In this document: piece after piece, positions 25,042-33,648 of the stretch
Layout of the letters: every line of letters starts with the position of its first letter
Numbering within the stretch: position 1 is the stretch's first letter
Origin: JAOPZW01 sp963707695
GTDB lineage: Bacteria > Actinomycetota > Thermoleophilia > Solirubrobacterales > Solirubrobacteraceae
NCBI GenBank assembly: GCA_963707695.1
Contig: CAVPQY010000003.1
Span: 372,001-436,000 of the forward strand
Direction of reading: 5' to 3'
DNA length: 64,000 nucleotides
Notes under the pieces: generated by a model
Seen by the model: the letters and a program-made list of their open reading frames with translations, nothing else
The model's database searches: none
Told to the model about the DNA's origin: nothing
Program-made: the position numbers and the translations under genes

Positions 25042-25812
25042 ATCGGCGCGAGGCTGTACTGGTTCCCGCTGTCGCATCCGGCGCAGGCCGTGCGGGTGAT
25101 GCTCGACCTCAAGGGCGTCGAGCACGAGCTGACCGAGGTCCTCCCGGGCCTGCAGCGGATCCACCTGCGGCTCGCCGGCTTCCGCGGCGGCACGGTCCCC
25201 GCGCTGAAGCTCGACGGGCGGCGGGTGCAGGGCTCGCGCAGCATCGCCCGGGCGCTCGAGCGGCTCCGGCCCGAGCCGCCGTTCTTCCCGGCCGGCCCGT
25301 CGGCGCTGGCCCGCGTCGAGGAGGCCGAGCGCTGGGGCGACGAGGAGCTGCAGCCGGTGCCGCGGATCATCCTGCGCTGGGGGCTCGTGCGGCACGCGGA
25401 GCTGCGGCGGTGGCTGGCGCGGCAGTCGGGGCTCCCCGCGCCCGGGGTCGCGGCCGTCCTGAGCGCCCCGGCCGCCTGGTACTACGCGCGCGCCGTCGAC
25501 GCCGACGAGGCGGCTGCCCGGCGGGTGCTCGCCGAGCTGGAGCCGATGCTCGACCGGGTCGATGCGCTGCTCGCCGACGGCGTCCTGGCCATCGACGAGC
25601 CCAACGCGGCGACGCTGCAGGTCCTCTGCAGCGTGCGCGCGCTCGACACGTTCGCCGACCTCCACGACCAGGTCGCCGCGCACCCGTGCGCCGCGGCGGC
25701 GCGCCGGCTCTTCCCCGCCTACCCGGAGCCGGTGCCGCCGTTCCTGCCGCCCGAGTGGCTCGCGGCCCCCGCGAGCCCCGACGACCCGGCCGCTCAGCGC
25801 ACGACGCGGTAG
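25042..25812 (+). CDS. Glutathione S-transferase-like protein, apparent ATC start
   Basis: About 256 residues. The N-terminal thioredoxin-like half begins RLYWFPLSHPAQAVRVMLDLKGVEHEL and includes VPALKLDGRRVQGSR (the cis-Pro and substrate-binding region); a helical C-terminal domain follows. The first beta strand is only complete if translation begins before GTG 25078, yet no ATG, GTG or TTG exists in frame after the stop at 25030. An ATC at 25042 lies 6 bases after TAGGGT, exactly the geometry of the leaderless ATG genes here. It may be a true non-standard start or an ATG misread as ATC. The enzyme may use a thiol other than glutathione. Confidence 0.75.
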   Translation: MGARLYWFPLSHPAQAVRVMLDLKGVEHELTEVLPGLQRIHLRLAGFRGGTVPALKLDGRRVQGSRSIARALERLRPEPPFFPAGPSALARVEEAERWGDEELQPVPRIILRWGLVRHAELRRWLARQSGLPAPGVAAVLSAPAAWYYARAVDADEAAARRVLAELEPMLDRVDALLADGVLAIDEPNAATLQVLCSVRALDTFADLHDQVAAHPCAAAARRLFPAYPEPVPPFLPPEWLAAPASPDDPAAQRTTR

Positions 25813-25813
25813 G

Positions 25814-26089
25814 TCAGGTGGGTGCGTGGTAGGGCGGAACGTCGCCCCACGAGCCCTTCCAGTCCGGATCCCACGCGCCGCGGCCGGGGCTGAGCATGTC
25901 GCGGCGCATGACGAAGGCCGAGGCCGCCGTGATGGCCGCGACCTCGTCGGCGTTCTCGTCGGCCTGGTCGAGCAGCCACCGGTGCAGCCGGTCCCCGACG
26001 CCCTCGCCCCACGGCTCGTCGAGGCTCTGGTCGGGACCCGCGACGTCCCCGTCGAGGGAGGTCGCGAGGTCACAGGTGATCCGGCTCAT
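25814..26089 (-). pseudogene. Truncated dihydrofolate-reductase/RibD-C family gene
   Basis: 91 residues that match only the N-terminal half of the DHFR-like RibD C-terminal family: CDLATSLDGDVAGPDQSLDEP, LHRWLLDQAD, a position equivalent to MGR as MRRDM, and GAWDPDWKGSWGDVPPYH, after which it stops. Intact members run to about 190 residues, with a catalytic/NADPH-binding second half. The stop abuts the end of the GST-like gene. I infer a 3' deletion. It begins 11 bases after a 64-residue gene on the same strand. Confidence 0.7.
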
Positions 26090-26100
26090 GGCTCGGTGCG

Positions 26101-26295
26101 CTACCCGTCCTCGCGCGGGATGACCTGCATGATCGAGACCTCCTCCCCCGACCGGGTGTCCGGGTAGACGACGTACGCGCCGGGACCGCCGCCGAACCAC
26201 GTCGCCTGGTCGGCCTCGCCGACGAAGATGCCCGCGCGCTGCGAGCCGTCGGCCTGCTCGACCCAGACCTTCTGACCTTCGTGCAAGGCGTCCAC
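26101..26295 (-). CDS. Small hypothetical protein, probably SH3-like beta barrel
   Basis: 64 residues. The pattern HEGQKVWVEQADGSQRAGIFVGE, then AYVVYPDTRSGEEVSIMQV, suggests five short beta strands, as in small Tudor- or SH3-like barrels. It begins at ATG 26295 and ends 11 bases before the truncated DHFR-like gene. Divergent from cysteine dioxygenase. No known function. Confidence 0.7.
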   Translation of the reverse strand: MDALHEGQKVWVEQADGSQRAGIFVGEADQATWFGGGPGAYVVYPDTRSGEEVSIMQVIPREDG

Positions 26296-26462
26296 GGCAC
26301 GATCGTCGCGGATGGCGGCGCCGGGGTCCAGGGCGCGCCGGCGCCGGGTGCGTCACCGCCGCGCGGGTGCGGGTCGCCGCACCGGCGAAGCGCCGGGCAG
26401 CGCACGCGCGGACGCCGGGCTGCCCCGCCGACCGGATGGCCGGCGTCGCCGACGATGACGGC

Positions 26463-27011
26463 ATGCGCACGTCCTCCCTCCGCACCGCCGCCGCGCCGGC
26501 GTTCGCGCGCTTCGTCGACCAGGCCGAGGCGCTCGTCGACGACCCCCACGCCATCGCCCACCGCCTCGGCGACCTGCTGGGCGAGGACGGCTGGCTCGCG
26601 CCCCAGGACCGGCTCCCGGGGACCGACACCTACCGCCAGCACCTGCTGCACGTCTCCCCGACGCGACGGTTCTCGATCGTCGCGCTCGTCTGGCAGCCCG
26701 GTCAGCGCACGCCGATCCACGACCACATCGCCTGGTGCGTCGTCGGCGTCCTGCAGGGCATCGAGCGCGAGACCCGCTACCGCCTGGTCGAGGCCGGCGC
26801 CGAGCGCCACCTGGAGCCGATCGACGTCGTCGAGGCCCACCGCGGCCACGTCGAGGCCCTGATCCCGCCCGCGGACGACATCCACCTCGTCGAGGCCCGC
26901 GGCGAGGGCCTCACGATCTCCATCCACGTCTACGGCGCCGACATCGAGCGCCGCGGCACGAGCATCCACCACCGCTTCGACGACGTGCCCGAGCTGAGCT
27001 TGGCCGCGTGA
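26463..27011 (+). CDS. Cysteine dioxygenase type I family (cupin)
   Basis: A 182-residue cupin. The first cupin motif is PGQRTPIHDHIAWCVVGVLQGIERE, with the HxH iron ligands and the Cys that can crosslink to Tyr in this family, and the third His lies in ISIHVYG near residue 155. It oxidises cysteine or a related thiol (for example 3-mercaptopropionate) to a sulfinate; sequence alone does not tell which. I chose ATG 26463; another in-frame ATG at 26436 is possible. Confidence 0.85.
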   Translation: MRTSSLRTAAAPAFARFVDQAEALVDDPHAIAHRLGDLLGEDGWLAPQDRLPGTDTYRQHLLHVSPTRRFSIVALVWQPGQRTPIHDHIAWCVVGVLQGIERETRYRLVEAGAERHLEPIDVVEAHRGHVEALIPPADDIHLVEARGEGLTISIHVYGADIERRGTSIHHRFDDVPELSLAA

Positions 27012-27012
27012 G

Positions 27013-27768
27013 CTAGCGCGCCTCCAGCACGACCGCCGTCACGATCGGGCGCGAGGCGGGGGCGGGCTGGTCCTGCTCGCTGTAGGGGCGGTTGAGCAGG
27101 TGCCCGTGGTGCACGAGCGTCGTCGACCCGCCGCCGTCGAGGTTCATGGCGACGCGGCACCCGAGCTCGGCCATGAGCTCGGCCAGCTCGCGCATGCCGA
27201 GCCCCGCGTCGACGCCGCTGCGCCGCCCGTCGCAGGCCAGCAGCCAGACGTGCCGGTCGTCGACCCCGATCGCCGCCCGCGGGTGGCGGCCCTCCGTGAT
27301 GTCGGAGTCGAACTGCCCGGCCCCGGCGCTGAAGCCCTCCTCGTCGGCGCCGTCGTCGTAGACGACCCGCGCGTCGTCGACGAGCAGCGGCCCGGCCTGC
27401 AGGAGGTCGCCGCCGGGGTGCTCGGCGAGGCGGTCGCGCGGCGCGATGGCGACGCGCCCGTCGACCGCGTGGAAGGCCGGGCGGCGCGGGTGGTGCTCGG
27501 CCGGGAAGGCCGTGCCCGGCACCGACTCGCCACCGACGCGGACCTCGCCCAGCGGCCGGAACGGGTCGCGCAGGTAGAAGCCGCCGACGATCGCCTCGCG
27601 CACGCCGCTGCGCCAGCACCAGTGGTCCAGCCGCCGCGGCTGGGGGAAGACGTGGACGCGGGGGCGCACGGCCTCCAGGGCGTGGCGGACGACGTAGACC
27701 GTCGTGCGCTCGCCGTCGGCGAGCCGGCAGCGCCGCAGGCGGTAGGTCGGCACCGTGCCGTTCGCCAT
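27013..27768 (-). CDS. Phosphodiester glycosidase (NAGPA-type) domain protein
   Basis: A 251-residue NAGPA-domain protein. The signature LDGGGSTTLVHHG lies near residue 218, following the conserved GVDAGLGMRELAELM helix and the earlier GGFYLRD segment. The family includes the mammalian enzyme that uncovers mannose-6-phosphate and bacterial proteins acting on phosphodiester-linked sugars such as those in wall glycans. No signal peptide is visible, so it may act in the cytoplasm. It lies tail to tail with cysteine dioxygenase (1 base apart). Confidence 0.82.
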   Translation of the reverse strand: MANGTVPTYRLRRCRLADGERTTVYVVRHALEAVRPRVHVFPQPRRLDHWCWRSGVREAIVGGFYLRDPFRPLGEVRVGGESVPGTAFPAEHHPRRPAFHAVDGRVAIAPRDRLAEHPGGDLLQAGPLLVDDARVVYDDGADEEGFSAGAGQFDSDITEGRHPRAAIGVDDRHVWLLACDGRRSGVDAGLGMRELAELMAELGCRVAMNLDGGGSTTLVHHGHLLNRPYSEQDQPAPASRPIVTAVVLEAR

Positions 27769-27876
27769 GGCGCAGATCAGAGCAGACGACCCGGGGCACC
27801 GGGGCTCCCGGCGCGGATCCTGGCGCGTGGAGCCGTCGCGACGGCCGCGGGCGGCGAGCGCGGACCGCGACGCGCG

Positions 27877-28932
27877 CTAGGCCGTCGCGCGCGCCGGCGC
27901 TGTGGCCGCGGCGTCGCGCACGGCGGGGGCGACCTCGGCGCCGAGCAGCTCGACGGCGCGCAGGACCGCGGCGTGCGGCATCGTCCCCACGCTCAGGTGC
28001 AGCAGGACGCGGTCGAGCCCGAGCAGCCGCTGGACGCGGACGAGCTTGGCGGTGACCTCCTCGGGGCTGCCGACCGCGAGCGAGCCCTCCGGCCCGCGCA
28101 TCGCGTCGAACTGGGCGCGCGACATCGGCGGCCAGCCGCGCTCGCGCCCGAGCTGCGTCATGACCGCGGCGTAGGGCTCGTAGAACGTCTCGACGGCCGC
28201 CTCGGTCGTGTCGGCCACGAAGCCGTGCAGGTGGACGCCGAGCGGCAGCAGGGCCGGGTCGTGCCCGGCGCGGGCGGCGGCCTGGCGGTAGAGGTCGGCC
28301 AGCGGCGCGAAGCGGTCGGGGCTGCCGCCGATGATGGCCAGCGCGAGCGGGAGGCCGTGGGCCGCGGCCCGGACGACCGACTGGGGCGTCCCGCCGACGG
28401 CGACCCACACCGGGAGCGGGTCCTGCTGCGGGCGGGGGTAGACGCCGACGTCGTCCAGCCCGGGGCGGTGGCGCCCGGACCACGTGACGCGCTCGGCCTC
28501 GCGCAGGCGCAGGAGGAGCTCGAGCTTCTCGGCGAAGAGCTCGTCGTAGTCGTCGAGGTCCTGCCCGAAGAGCGGGAACGACTCGATGAACGAGCCGCGC
28601 CCGGCCATGACCTCCGCGCGGCCGCCCGAGAGCAGGTCGAGCGTCGCGAACTGCTGGAAGACCCGCACCGGGTCGTCGGAGCTCAGGACCGTGACCGCGC
28701 TGCTGAGGCGGATCCGCTCCGTGCGCGCGGCCGCGGCGGCCAGCACGACCGCGGGCGCCGAGGACGCGAAGTCCGGACGGTGGTGCTCGCCCACGGCGTA
28801 GACGTCGAGGCCGACGGCGTCGGCCAGTGCGGCCTCGGCGACGACCTCGCGCAGGCGCTCGCCCGCGTCGATCGTGGCGCCCGTGGCGGGGTCCGGCGTG
28901 CGCTCGGCGAAGGTGGAGATCCCGACGTCCAT
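27877..28932 (-). CDS. LLM-class flavin/F420-dependent oxidoreductase
   Basis: A 351-residue luciferase-like monooxygenase-family protein. It starts MDVGISTFAE; the family landmarks GEHHRPDF near residue 48, LSSAVTVLSSDDPVRVFQQFATLDLLSGGRAEV near 80-110 and PVWVAVGG near 185 are present. It uses FMN or F420; the substrate is unknown. Two start codons, 28947 and 28932, are 15 bases apart and both lie in a perfect inverted repeat. Divergent from a MarR gene, which probably controls it. Confidence 0.85.
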   Translation of the reverse strand: MDVGISTFAERTPDPATGATIDAGERLREVVAEAALADAVGLDVYAVGEHHRPDFASSAPAVVLAAAAARTERIRLSSAVTVLSSDDPVRVFQQFATLDLLSGGRAEVMAGRGSFIESFPLFGQDLDDYDELFAEKLELLLRLREAERVTWSGRHRPGLDDVGVYPRPQQDPLPVWVAVGGTPQSVVRAAAHGLPLALAIIGGSPDRFAPLADLYRQAAARAGHDPALLPLGVHLHGFVADTTEAAVETFYEPYAAVMTQLGRERGWPPMSRAQFDAMRGPEGSLAVGSPEEVTAKLVRVQRLLGLDRVLLHLSVGTMPHAAVLRAVELLGAEVAPAVRDAAATAPARATA

Positions 28933-28947
28933 GGTGCGATCCACCAT
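28931..28947. promoter_or_regulatory. Inverted repeat at the LLM gene start
   Basis: ATGGTG-CGATC-CACCAT is a perfect palindrome with 6-base arms. It lies at the start of the LLM oxidoreductase, in the 48-base spacer shared with the divergent MarR gene, so it is a good candidate MarR site. Confidence 0.5.
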
Positions 28948-28980
28948 AGGCCGCCCCCGCGCGTTGGTAGCGTCGTGGTC

Positions 28981-29487
28981 ATGTCGGTGGCGTCGAAGGC
29001 CCCGGAGCCCGCGGGCACCAGCTCGCCGGATGTCCTCGCGCAGAACCTCAGCTGGCTGCTCTCGCAGGCCAGCCACGCGCTGAGCACGGAGATGACCGCG
29101 GCGCTCGAGGGCATCGGGCTGCTCCCCCGCGGCCACTGCGTCCTGGCGACCGCGCTGACGGGCGAGCGCACGCAGACCGAGCTCGCCCACCTCGTCGGCC
29201 TGGACAAGACCACGATGGTCGTCACGCTCGACGAGCTCGAGCGCGACGGCCTGGCCGAGCGCCGGCCGTCGCCCGGCGACCGGCGCGTGCGCGTCGTCGC
29301 GGTCACGGACGCCGGCCGGCGGAAGGTCGCCGAGGCCGACGAGGTCGTCGCGCGCGTCCAGCGCGACGTCCTGGCCGCGCTGCCCGAGGACCGCCGCGAG
29401 GCCCTCCTGGAGGGCCTGGCCGACCTGCTCGGCGGGTCCCTCGCGACGCCGGCGGCGTGCGCGCGCCCGGTGCGCCGGCGGCGATGA
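28981..29487 (+). CDS. MarR-family transcriptional regulator
   Basis: A 168-residue winged-helix protein: TQTELAHLVGLDKTTMVVTLDELERDGLAERR, then the wing SPGDRRVRVVAVTDAGRR. The start ATG stands 7 bases after TAGCGT (28968-28973) with no Shine-Dalgarno, so it is probably leaderless. It is flanked by an LLM oxidoreductase gene (divergent) and an MFS gene (same strand). Palindromes at both borders suggest it regulates both. Confidence 0.9.
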   Translation: MSVASKAPEPAGTSSPDVLAQNLSWLLSQASHALSTEMTAALEGIGLLPRGHCVLATALTGERTQTELAHLVGLDKTTMVVTLDELERDGLAERRPSPGDRRVRVVAVTDAGRRKVAEADEVVARVQRDVLAALPEDRREALLEGLADLLGGSLATPAACARPVRRRR

Positions 29488-29532
29488 GGCCCGCCGCCCG
29501 GACGGGCCGGCGCAGGCCCTCGATGCTTATCT

Positions 29533-29545
29533 CGACAAAATGTCG
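29533..29545. promoter_or_regulatory. Inverted repeat upstream of the MFS gene
   Basis: CGACA-AAA-TGTCG is a perfect inverted repeat embedded in a longer ATCTC...GAGAT pair (29529-29556), in an unusually AT-rich patch 30-60 bases before a TAGCGT -10 box (29579-29584). It is a likely binding site for the adjacent MarR protein. Confidence 0.5.
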
Positions 29546-29676
29546 TGAACTGAGATCGTCTACTACGGGATGATCTGCTAGCGTCCGGCGCATGGCCGTC
29601 GCACGCTCCCTCTCCTCCCTCCCCCTCCTCCGCCCCCGACCGCCGCTGGCCCGCGCTCTACGTCCTCTGCGTCGGG

Positions 29677-31092
29677 ATGCTCATGATCATCCTCGACGGG
29701 ACGATCGTGAACGTCGCGCTGCCCTCGATCCAGAGCGACCTCGGCTTCTCGGGGTCGAGCCTGGCCTGGGTCGTCAACGCGTACCTCATCCCCTTCGGCG
29801 GGCTGCTGCTCCTCGCCGGCCGCCTCGGCGACCTCGTCAGCCGCAAGCTCGTGTTCCTCTCCGGCCTCGGCCTCTTCGTCGCGGCGTCCCTGGCCTGCGG
29901 CCTGGCCGGCAGCCAGGAGGTGCTCGTCGGCGCGCGCTTCGCCCAGGGCGTCGGCGGCGCGATGACCTCCGCGGTCATCCTGGGCATGATCGTGACGATG
30001 TTCCCCGAGCCGCGCGAGCGCGCGCAGGCCATCGGGGTGTACAGCTTCGTCGCCTCCGCGGGCGCGTCCATCGGCCTGCTCGCCGGCGGCGTGCTGACCG
30101 AGGCGATCAGCTGGCACTGGATCTTCTTCGTCAACGTGCCGATCGGCCTCGTCGCCGCCGCCCTCGCCGCGCGCCTCATCGAGCGCGACCACGGCCGCGG
30201 CCTGGGCCACGGGGCCGACGCCGCGGGCGCCGTGCTGGTGACCTCGGCGCTCATGCTCGGCGTGTTCGCGATCGTCGGCGCGGCCGACCACGGGTGGGGC
30301 TCGGCGCGCACGCTCGGCGTCGGCGCGCTGGCGGTGGCGCTCCTGGCCGGGTTCGTCCTGCGCGAGTCGCGCACCTCCGACCCGCTCGTGCCGCTCGGCG
30401 TGCTGCGATCGCGCAACGTCGCCGGCGCGAACCTCGTCCAGATCCTCATGGTCGCCGGCCTGTTCGGGATGTTCTTCCTGGGCGCGCTGTACCTCCAGCG
30501 CGTCCTCGGGTTCGACCCGGTCGAGGTCGGCCTCGCCTTCCTGCCGGTGTCCGTGCTCATCGGCGCGCTGTCGCTGCGCGTCTCCCCCGGCCTCGTGACC
30601 CGGTACGGGCCGCGCGCCGTGCTGCTGCCGGGGCTGGCCCTCATCGCGGCCGGGCTCGCGCTCTTCGCGCGCGTGCCCGTGCAGGGCGACTACGTCGTCG
30701 ACGTGCTCCCGGTGATGGTGCTCCTGGGCTCCGGGGCCGGGCTCTCGTTCCCCGCGGTCATGACGCTGGCCATGTCCGGGGCGACCGAGGACGACGCCGG
30801 CCTGGCCTCCGGGCTCGTCAACACGACCCAGCAGGTCGGCGGCGCCCTGGGCCTCGCCGTGCTCGCGACGCTGTCGACGACCCGCACCGACGGCCTGCTC
30901 GCCGACGGCGTCGGCACCGCGTCGGCGCTCACGAGCGGCTACCGGCTCGCCTTCGTCCTCGGCGCCGGGTTCGTCGCGCTGGCCCTGGTCGTCGCCACGA
31001 CGGTCCTGCGCCCGGCGCCGGCCGTCGCGCCGGCGGGCGCGGAGGTCGACGTCGCGGCCGACGAGCCGTCCGCGCTGCGCGAGGCCGCGTAG
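29677..31092 (+). CDS. MFS transporter, DHA2 type (probable start at 29592 with a frame break)
   Basis: A 471-residue drug/proton antiporter from the ATG at 29677, with about 14 helices, motif A GRLGDLVSRKLVFL and the LDGTIVNVALPSI segment typical of DHA2 helix 1. At 29677 translation would begin inside helix 1. The same frame read upstream gives RRWPALYVLCVGMLMII, a complete helix, but has no start. ATG 29592, 7 bases after TAGCGT, is in another frame and would join if the C/T-rich run at 29606-29640 has one extra base. So the true start is probably 29592. Regulated by the upstream MarR protein, by inference. Confidence 0.85.
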   Translation: MLMIILDGTIVNVALPSIQSDLGFSGSSLAWVVNAYLIPFGGLLLLAGRLGDLVSRKLVFLSGLGLFVAASLACGLAGSQEVLVGARFAQGVGGAMTSAVILGMIVTMFPEPRERAQAIGVYSFVASAGASIGLLAGGVLTEAISWHWIFFVNVPIGLVAAALAARLIERDHGRGLGHGADAAGAVLVTSALMLGVFAIVGAADHGWGSARTLGVGALAVALLAGFVLRESRTSDPLVPLGVLRSRNVAGANLVQILMVAGLFGMFFLGALYLQRVLGFDPVEVGLAFLPVSVLIGALSLRVSPGLVTRYGPRAVLLPGLALIAAGLALFARVPVQGDYVVDVLPVMVLLGSGAGLSFPAVMTLAMSGATEDDAGLASGLVNTTQQVGGALGLAVLATLSTTRTDGLLADGVGTASALTSGYRLAFVLGAGFVALALVVATTVLRPAPAVAPAGAEVDVAADEPSALREAA

Positions 31093-31107
31093 CCGCTCGC
31101 GCGCGGG

Positions 31108-33282
31108 TCAGCCGACCCGCAGGCCGACCGCGCGCCCGAGGTCCCGGGACGACGTCCCGGCCCAGAGCCGGTAGCGGCCGGGACGCACCACCCACGCGTG
31201 CCGCCGGGCGTCCCAGGTCCGGAAGGCGGTGCGGTCCAGGCGCACCCGGGCGGTCACGGCGCCGCCGCGGCCGACGCGCACGCGCGTGAAGCCGACGAGC
31301 TGGCGCGGCGGCTCCCCGCTGCGCTTCGGGTGGGCGAGGTAGAGCTGCACGACGGCCGTCCCGGGGCGCCGGCCGGTGTTGCGCACGGGCACGGCCACGG
31401 CCACGCGGCCGCCGCCGGCCGCGCGGGCGACCGGGCGGCCCAGCCCGAACGTGGTCCACGTCAGGCCGAAGCCGAAGGGGAACGCCGGTCGCAGGCCCTT
31501 CGCGTCGTACCAGCGATGCCCGGCCAGGAGGCCCTCGGCGTACGCCTCGACGTCCTCGACGCCGGGGTAGCGGCGCGGGTCGCCGGCGGTCGGCAGCTGC
31601 GACGCGCGGCGCGGGAAGGTCGCCGGGAGGCGTCCGCCCGGCTCGGCGGCGCCGAAGAGCACTCGCGCGATGGCCGCGCCGCCCTCCTGGCCCGGGTACC
31701 ACGACTCGAGCAGCGCCCCCACCCGGCCGCGCCACGGCGTGAGGACCGGGCCGCCGGTCTGGAGCACGACGACGGTCCGCGGGTTGACCTTCGCCACGGC
31801 CGCGATCAGGGCGTCCTGGTCGCCGTAGACGGGCGGGCACTCGAGCGTCAGGCACGCGCGGTCGACGCCCTCGGTGAGGTAGTCGGGCGTCGCGACGACG
31901 GCGACGTCGGACCGCCTGGCCAGGCGCACGGCGCGGGCCCGGTCGCGCCCGGCGTACGCGCGGACGCGGACGCGGCGCCCGACCTGCGCCCGAACGGCCG
32001 ACTGGAGCGTCGTGACCCGGAACGGCGTGACGTTCCCCGACCCGCCGCCCGTCACGAAGCGGTCGCTCCCGGCGCCGAGCACCGCGATCGACCGCAGCCG
32101 GCCGGCGCGCAGGGGCAGCGTGCCCCGGCGGTTGACGAGCAGCGTCGTCGCCTGCTCGGCCAGCCGTCGCGCCGTCCGCGCGTGGGCGCGGCGCGGGATC
32201 TGGGCGTCGTCGTCGCGGAAGGCCTGCCGGTCGAAGACCCCGAAGGCGAAGAACGTCCGCAGCATCCGCCGGACCGCGTCGTCGGCCTGGGCCCGGGTCA
32301 GCTCGCCCGCGTCGATGGCCGCCTGCACGTTCGCCACGGTGAGCGTCGAGCCGGGCCACGGCTCGAAGGCCAGGCCGGCGCGGAGGGACGGGGCGACGCT
32401 GTGGACCGCGCCGTAGTCGGCCAGCACGAACCCCTTGAAGCCCCAGCCGCCCAGGACGCCGGTCAGCAGCCCCGGGTTCTCGCACGCGTACGTCCCGCCG
32501 AGCTTGTTGTACGAGCACATCACCGTGCCGACGCCGGCGTCGCGCACCGCCGCCTCGAAGCCGCGCAGCTCGAGCTCGTGCAGGGTGCGCTCCGCGACGC
32601 GGACGTCCACCTTGAAGCGCGACCCCCTGGTGGCCGTCGGGCCGACGAGCTGGCCCGGCCGGCTCGTGTTCGCCAGAGGGCTGACGCCCTCCTGGTTGTT
32701 GGCCGCGAAGTGCTTGACGTCGCCGATGACGCCCTGCGCCTGCGCCCCGCGGATCCATCCGACCGCCATGCGCGCCGTGAGGAGCGGGTCCTCGCCATAG
32801 CCCTCGAAGGTGCGGCCGTTGAGCGGCGTGCGCAGGAGGTTCACCACCGGCCCGAAGACGACGTCGTTGCCCTTGTCGCGCGCCTCCGCGCCGACGACGG
32901 CGCCGTAGGCGCGGGCCGCGGCCGGGCTCCACGTCGCGGCGAGGCCGAGCGGGGACGGCAGCCCCGTCGTCCGCCCCTGGCGCGGGCCCTGCGGCCCGTC
33001 GGTGTAGAAGACGGTGGGGACGTCGAGGCGCGGGACGCCGTCCTGGGTGCCCGTGTGGGCGTGTGCGCCGCCCAGGACGCCCTTGACGTCGTCGCCCCCG
33101 AGCAGGCCAAGGCGCTCGGCGGGCGTCAGCGCGCCGAGCAGGAGGTCGGCGCGGCGCTCGGGCGAGAGCGAGGTGTCGCACCACGGGTGCGTCCCGCAGC
33201 GACCCGCGGCGAACGCGGCCCCGGGCATGACGGCGAGGGCGAGCACTGCGACGAGCGGCAGGAGGAGCCGGACCCCGGGCAT
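31108..33282 (-). CDS. Exported GH3-family beta-glycosidase
   Basis: A 724-residue glycoside hydrolase family 3 enzyme with a signal peptide (MPGVRLLLPLVAVLALAVMPGAAFAA). The TIM-barrel part has FYTDGPQGPR, the KHFAANNQE segment and the nucleophile Asp in GFVLADYGAVHS. The second alpha/beta domain has LLVNRRGTLPLR and the late GSGNV. A C-terminal fibronectin-III-like domain (residues about 600-715) completes the usual layout. It cleaves beta-linked glucose or xylose from oligosaccharides outside the membrane. The start is 9 bases after TACGGT. The 3' end lies 15 bases from the MFS stop, convergent. Confidence 0.92.
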   Translation of the reverse strand: MPGVRLLLPLVAVLALAVMPGAAFAAGRCGTHPWCDTSLSPERRADLLLGALTPAERLGLLGGDDVKGVLGGAHAHTGTQDGVPRLDVPTVFYTDGPQGPRQGRTTGLPSPLGLAATWSPAAARAYGAVVGAEARDKGNDVVFGPVVNLLRTPLNGRTFEGYGEDPLLTARMAVGWIRGAQAQGVIGDVKHFAANNQEGVSPLANTSRPGQLVGPTATRGSRFKVDVRVAERTLHELELRGFEAAVRDAGVGTVMCSYNKLGGTYACENPGLLTGVLGGWGFKGFVLADYGAVHSVAPSLRAGLAFEPWPGSTLTVANVQAAIDAGELTRAQADDAVRRMLRTFFAFGVFDRQAFRDDDAQIPRRAHARTARRLAEQATTLLVNRRGTLPLRAGRLRSIAVLGAGSDRFVTGGGSGNVTPFRVTTLQSAVRAQVGRRVRVRAYAGRDRARAVRLARRSDVAVVATPDYLTEGVDRACLTLECPPVYGDQDALIAAVAKVNPRTVVVLQTGGPVLTPWRGRVGALLESWYPGQEGGAAIARVLFGAAEPGGRLPATFPRRASQLPTAGDPRRYPGVEDVEAYAEGLLAGHRWYDAKGLRPAFPFGFGLTWTTFGLGRPVARAAGGGRVAVAVPVRNTGRRPGTAVVQLYLAHPKRSGEPPRQLVGFTRVRVGRGGAVTARVRLDRTAFRTWDARRHAWVVRPGRYRLWAGTSSRDLGRAVGLRVG

Positions 33283-33334
33283 CGGCGCGGGACCGTAGTC
33301 GAGCCACCCCCGGCGGGCAAGCCGGCACCGGCCG

Positions 33335-33499
33335 TCAGCGGTCGGCCAGGAGCACCGCCACGTGGACGGGCGGGCGCGTCGTGTACCAGACGACGAAGCG
33401 GTCGACGACGCACGGCCCGCCGGTCGCGTGCACGGCGCGCTGCACGCGAGCGGCGAGCGAGGACTCGTCGGCGTCCACGAGGCGCAGGATCTCCACCAT
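33335..33499 (-). CDS. Small hypothetical protein
   Basis: A 54-residue frame (MVEILRLVDADESSLAARV, then a CVVDRFVVWYT strand and HVAVLLADR to the stop). The sequence is balanced and non-repetitive, with a helix and two beta strands, unlike the Arg/Pro-rich shadows of this window. It is upstream of the GH3 gene on the same strand. No homologue recognised; bases 33500-33648 upstream hold nothing I can identify. Confidence 0.5.
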   Translation of the reverse strand: MVEILRLVDADESSLAARVQRAVHATGGPCVVDRFVVWYTTRPPVHVAVLLADR

Positions 33500-33648
33500 G
33501 GCCGCGGATGGTCGGGCCGGCGGGGCGGCGGCGCCACCGACCGGCGGTCCCGATCGCGTCGACCGGGCGTCGGCCCGCGACGACGGCCGGGCCGCCTGGG
33601 AGGGCGGGCCGGCGCCGTCCGGGAGAAGATGCGTCCGGTCGCTCCCGG

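Noticed and set aside
25090..25812. The GTG/ATG at 25078-25090 as start of the GST-like gene
   Set aside because: It would cut off the first beta strand and alpha helix of the thioredoxin-like fold, which are clearly coded upstream.
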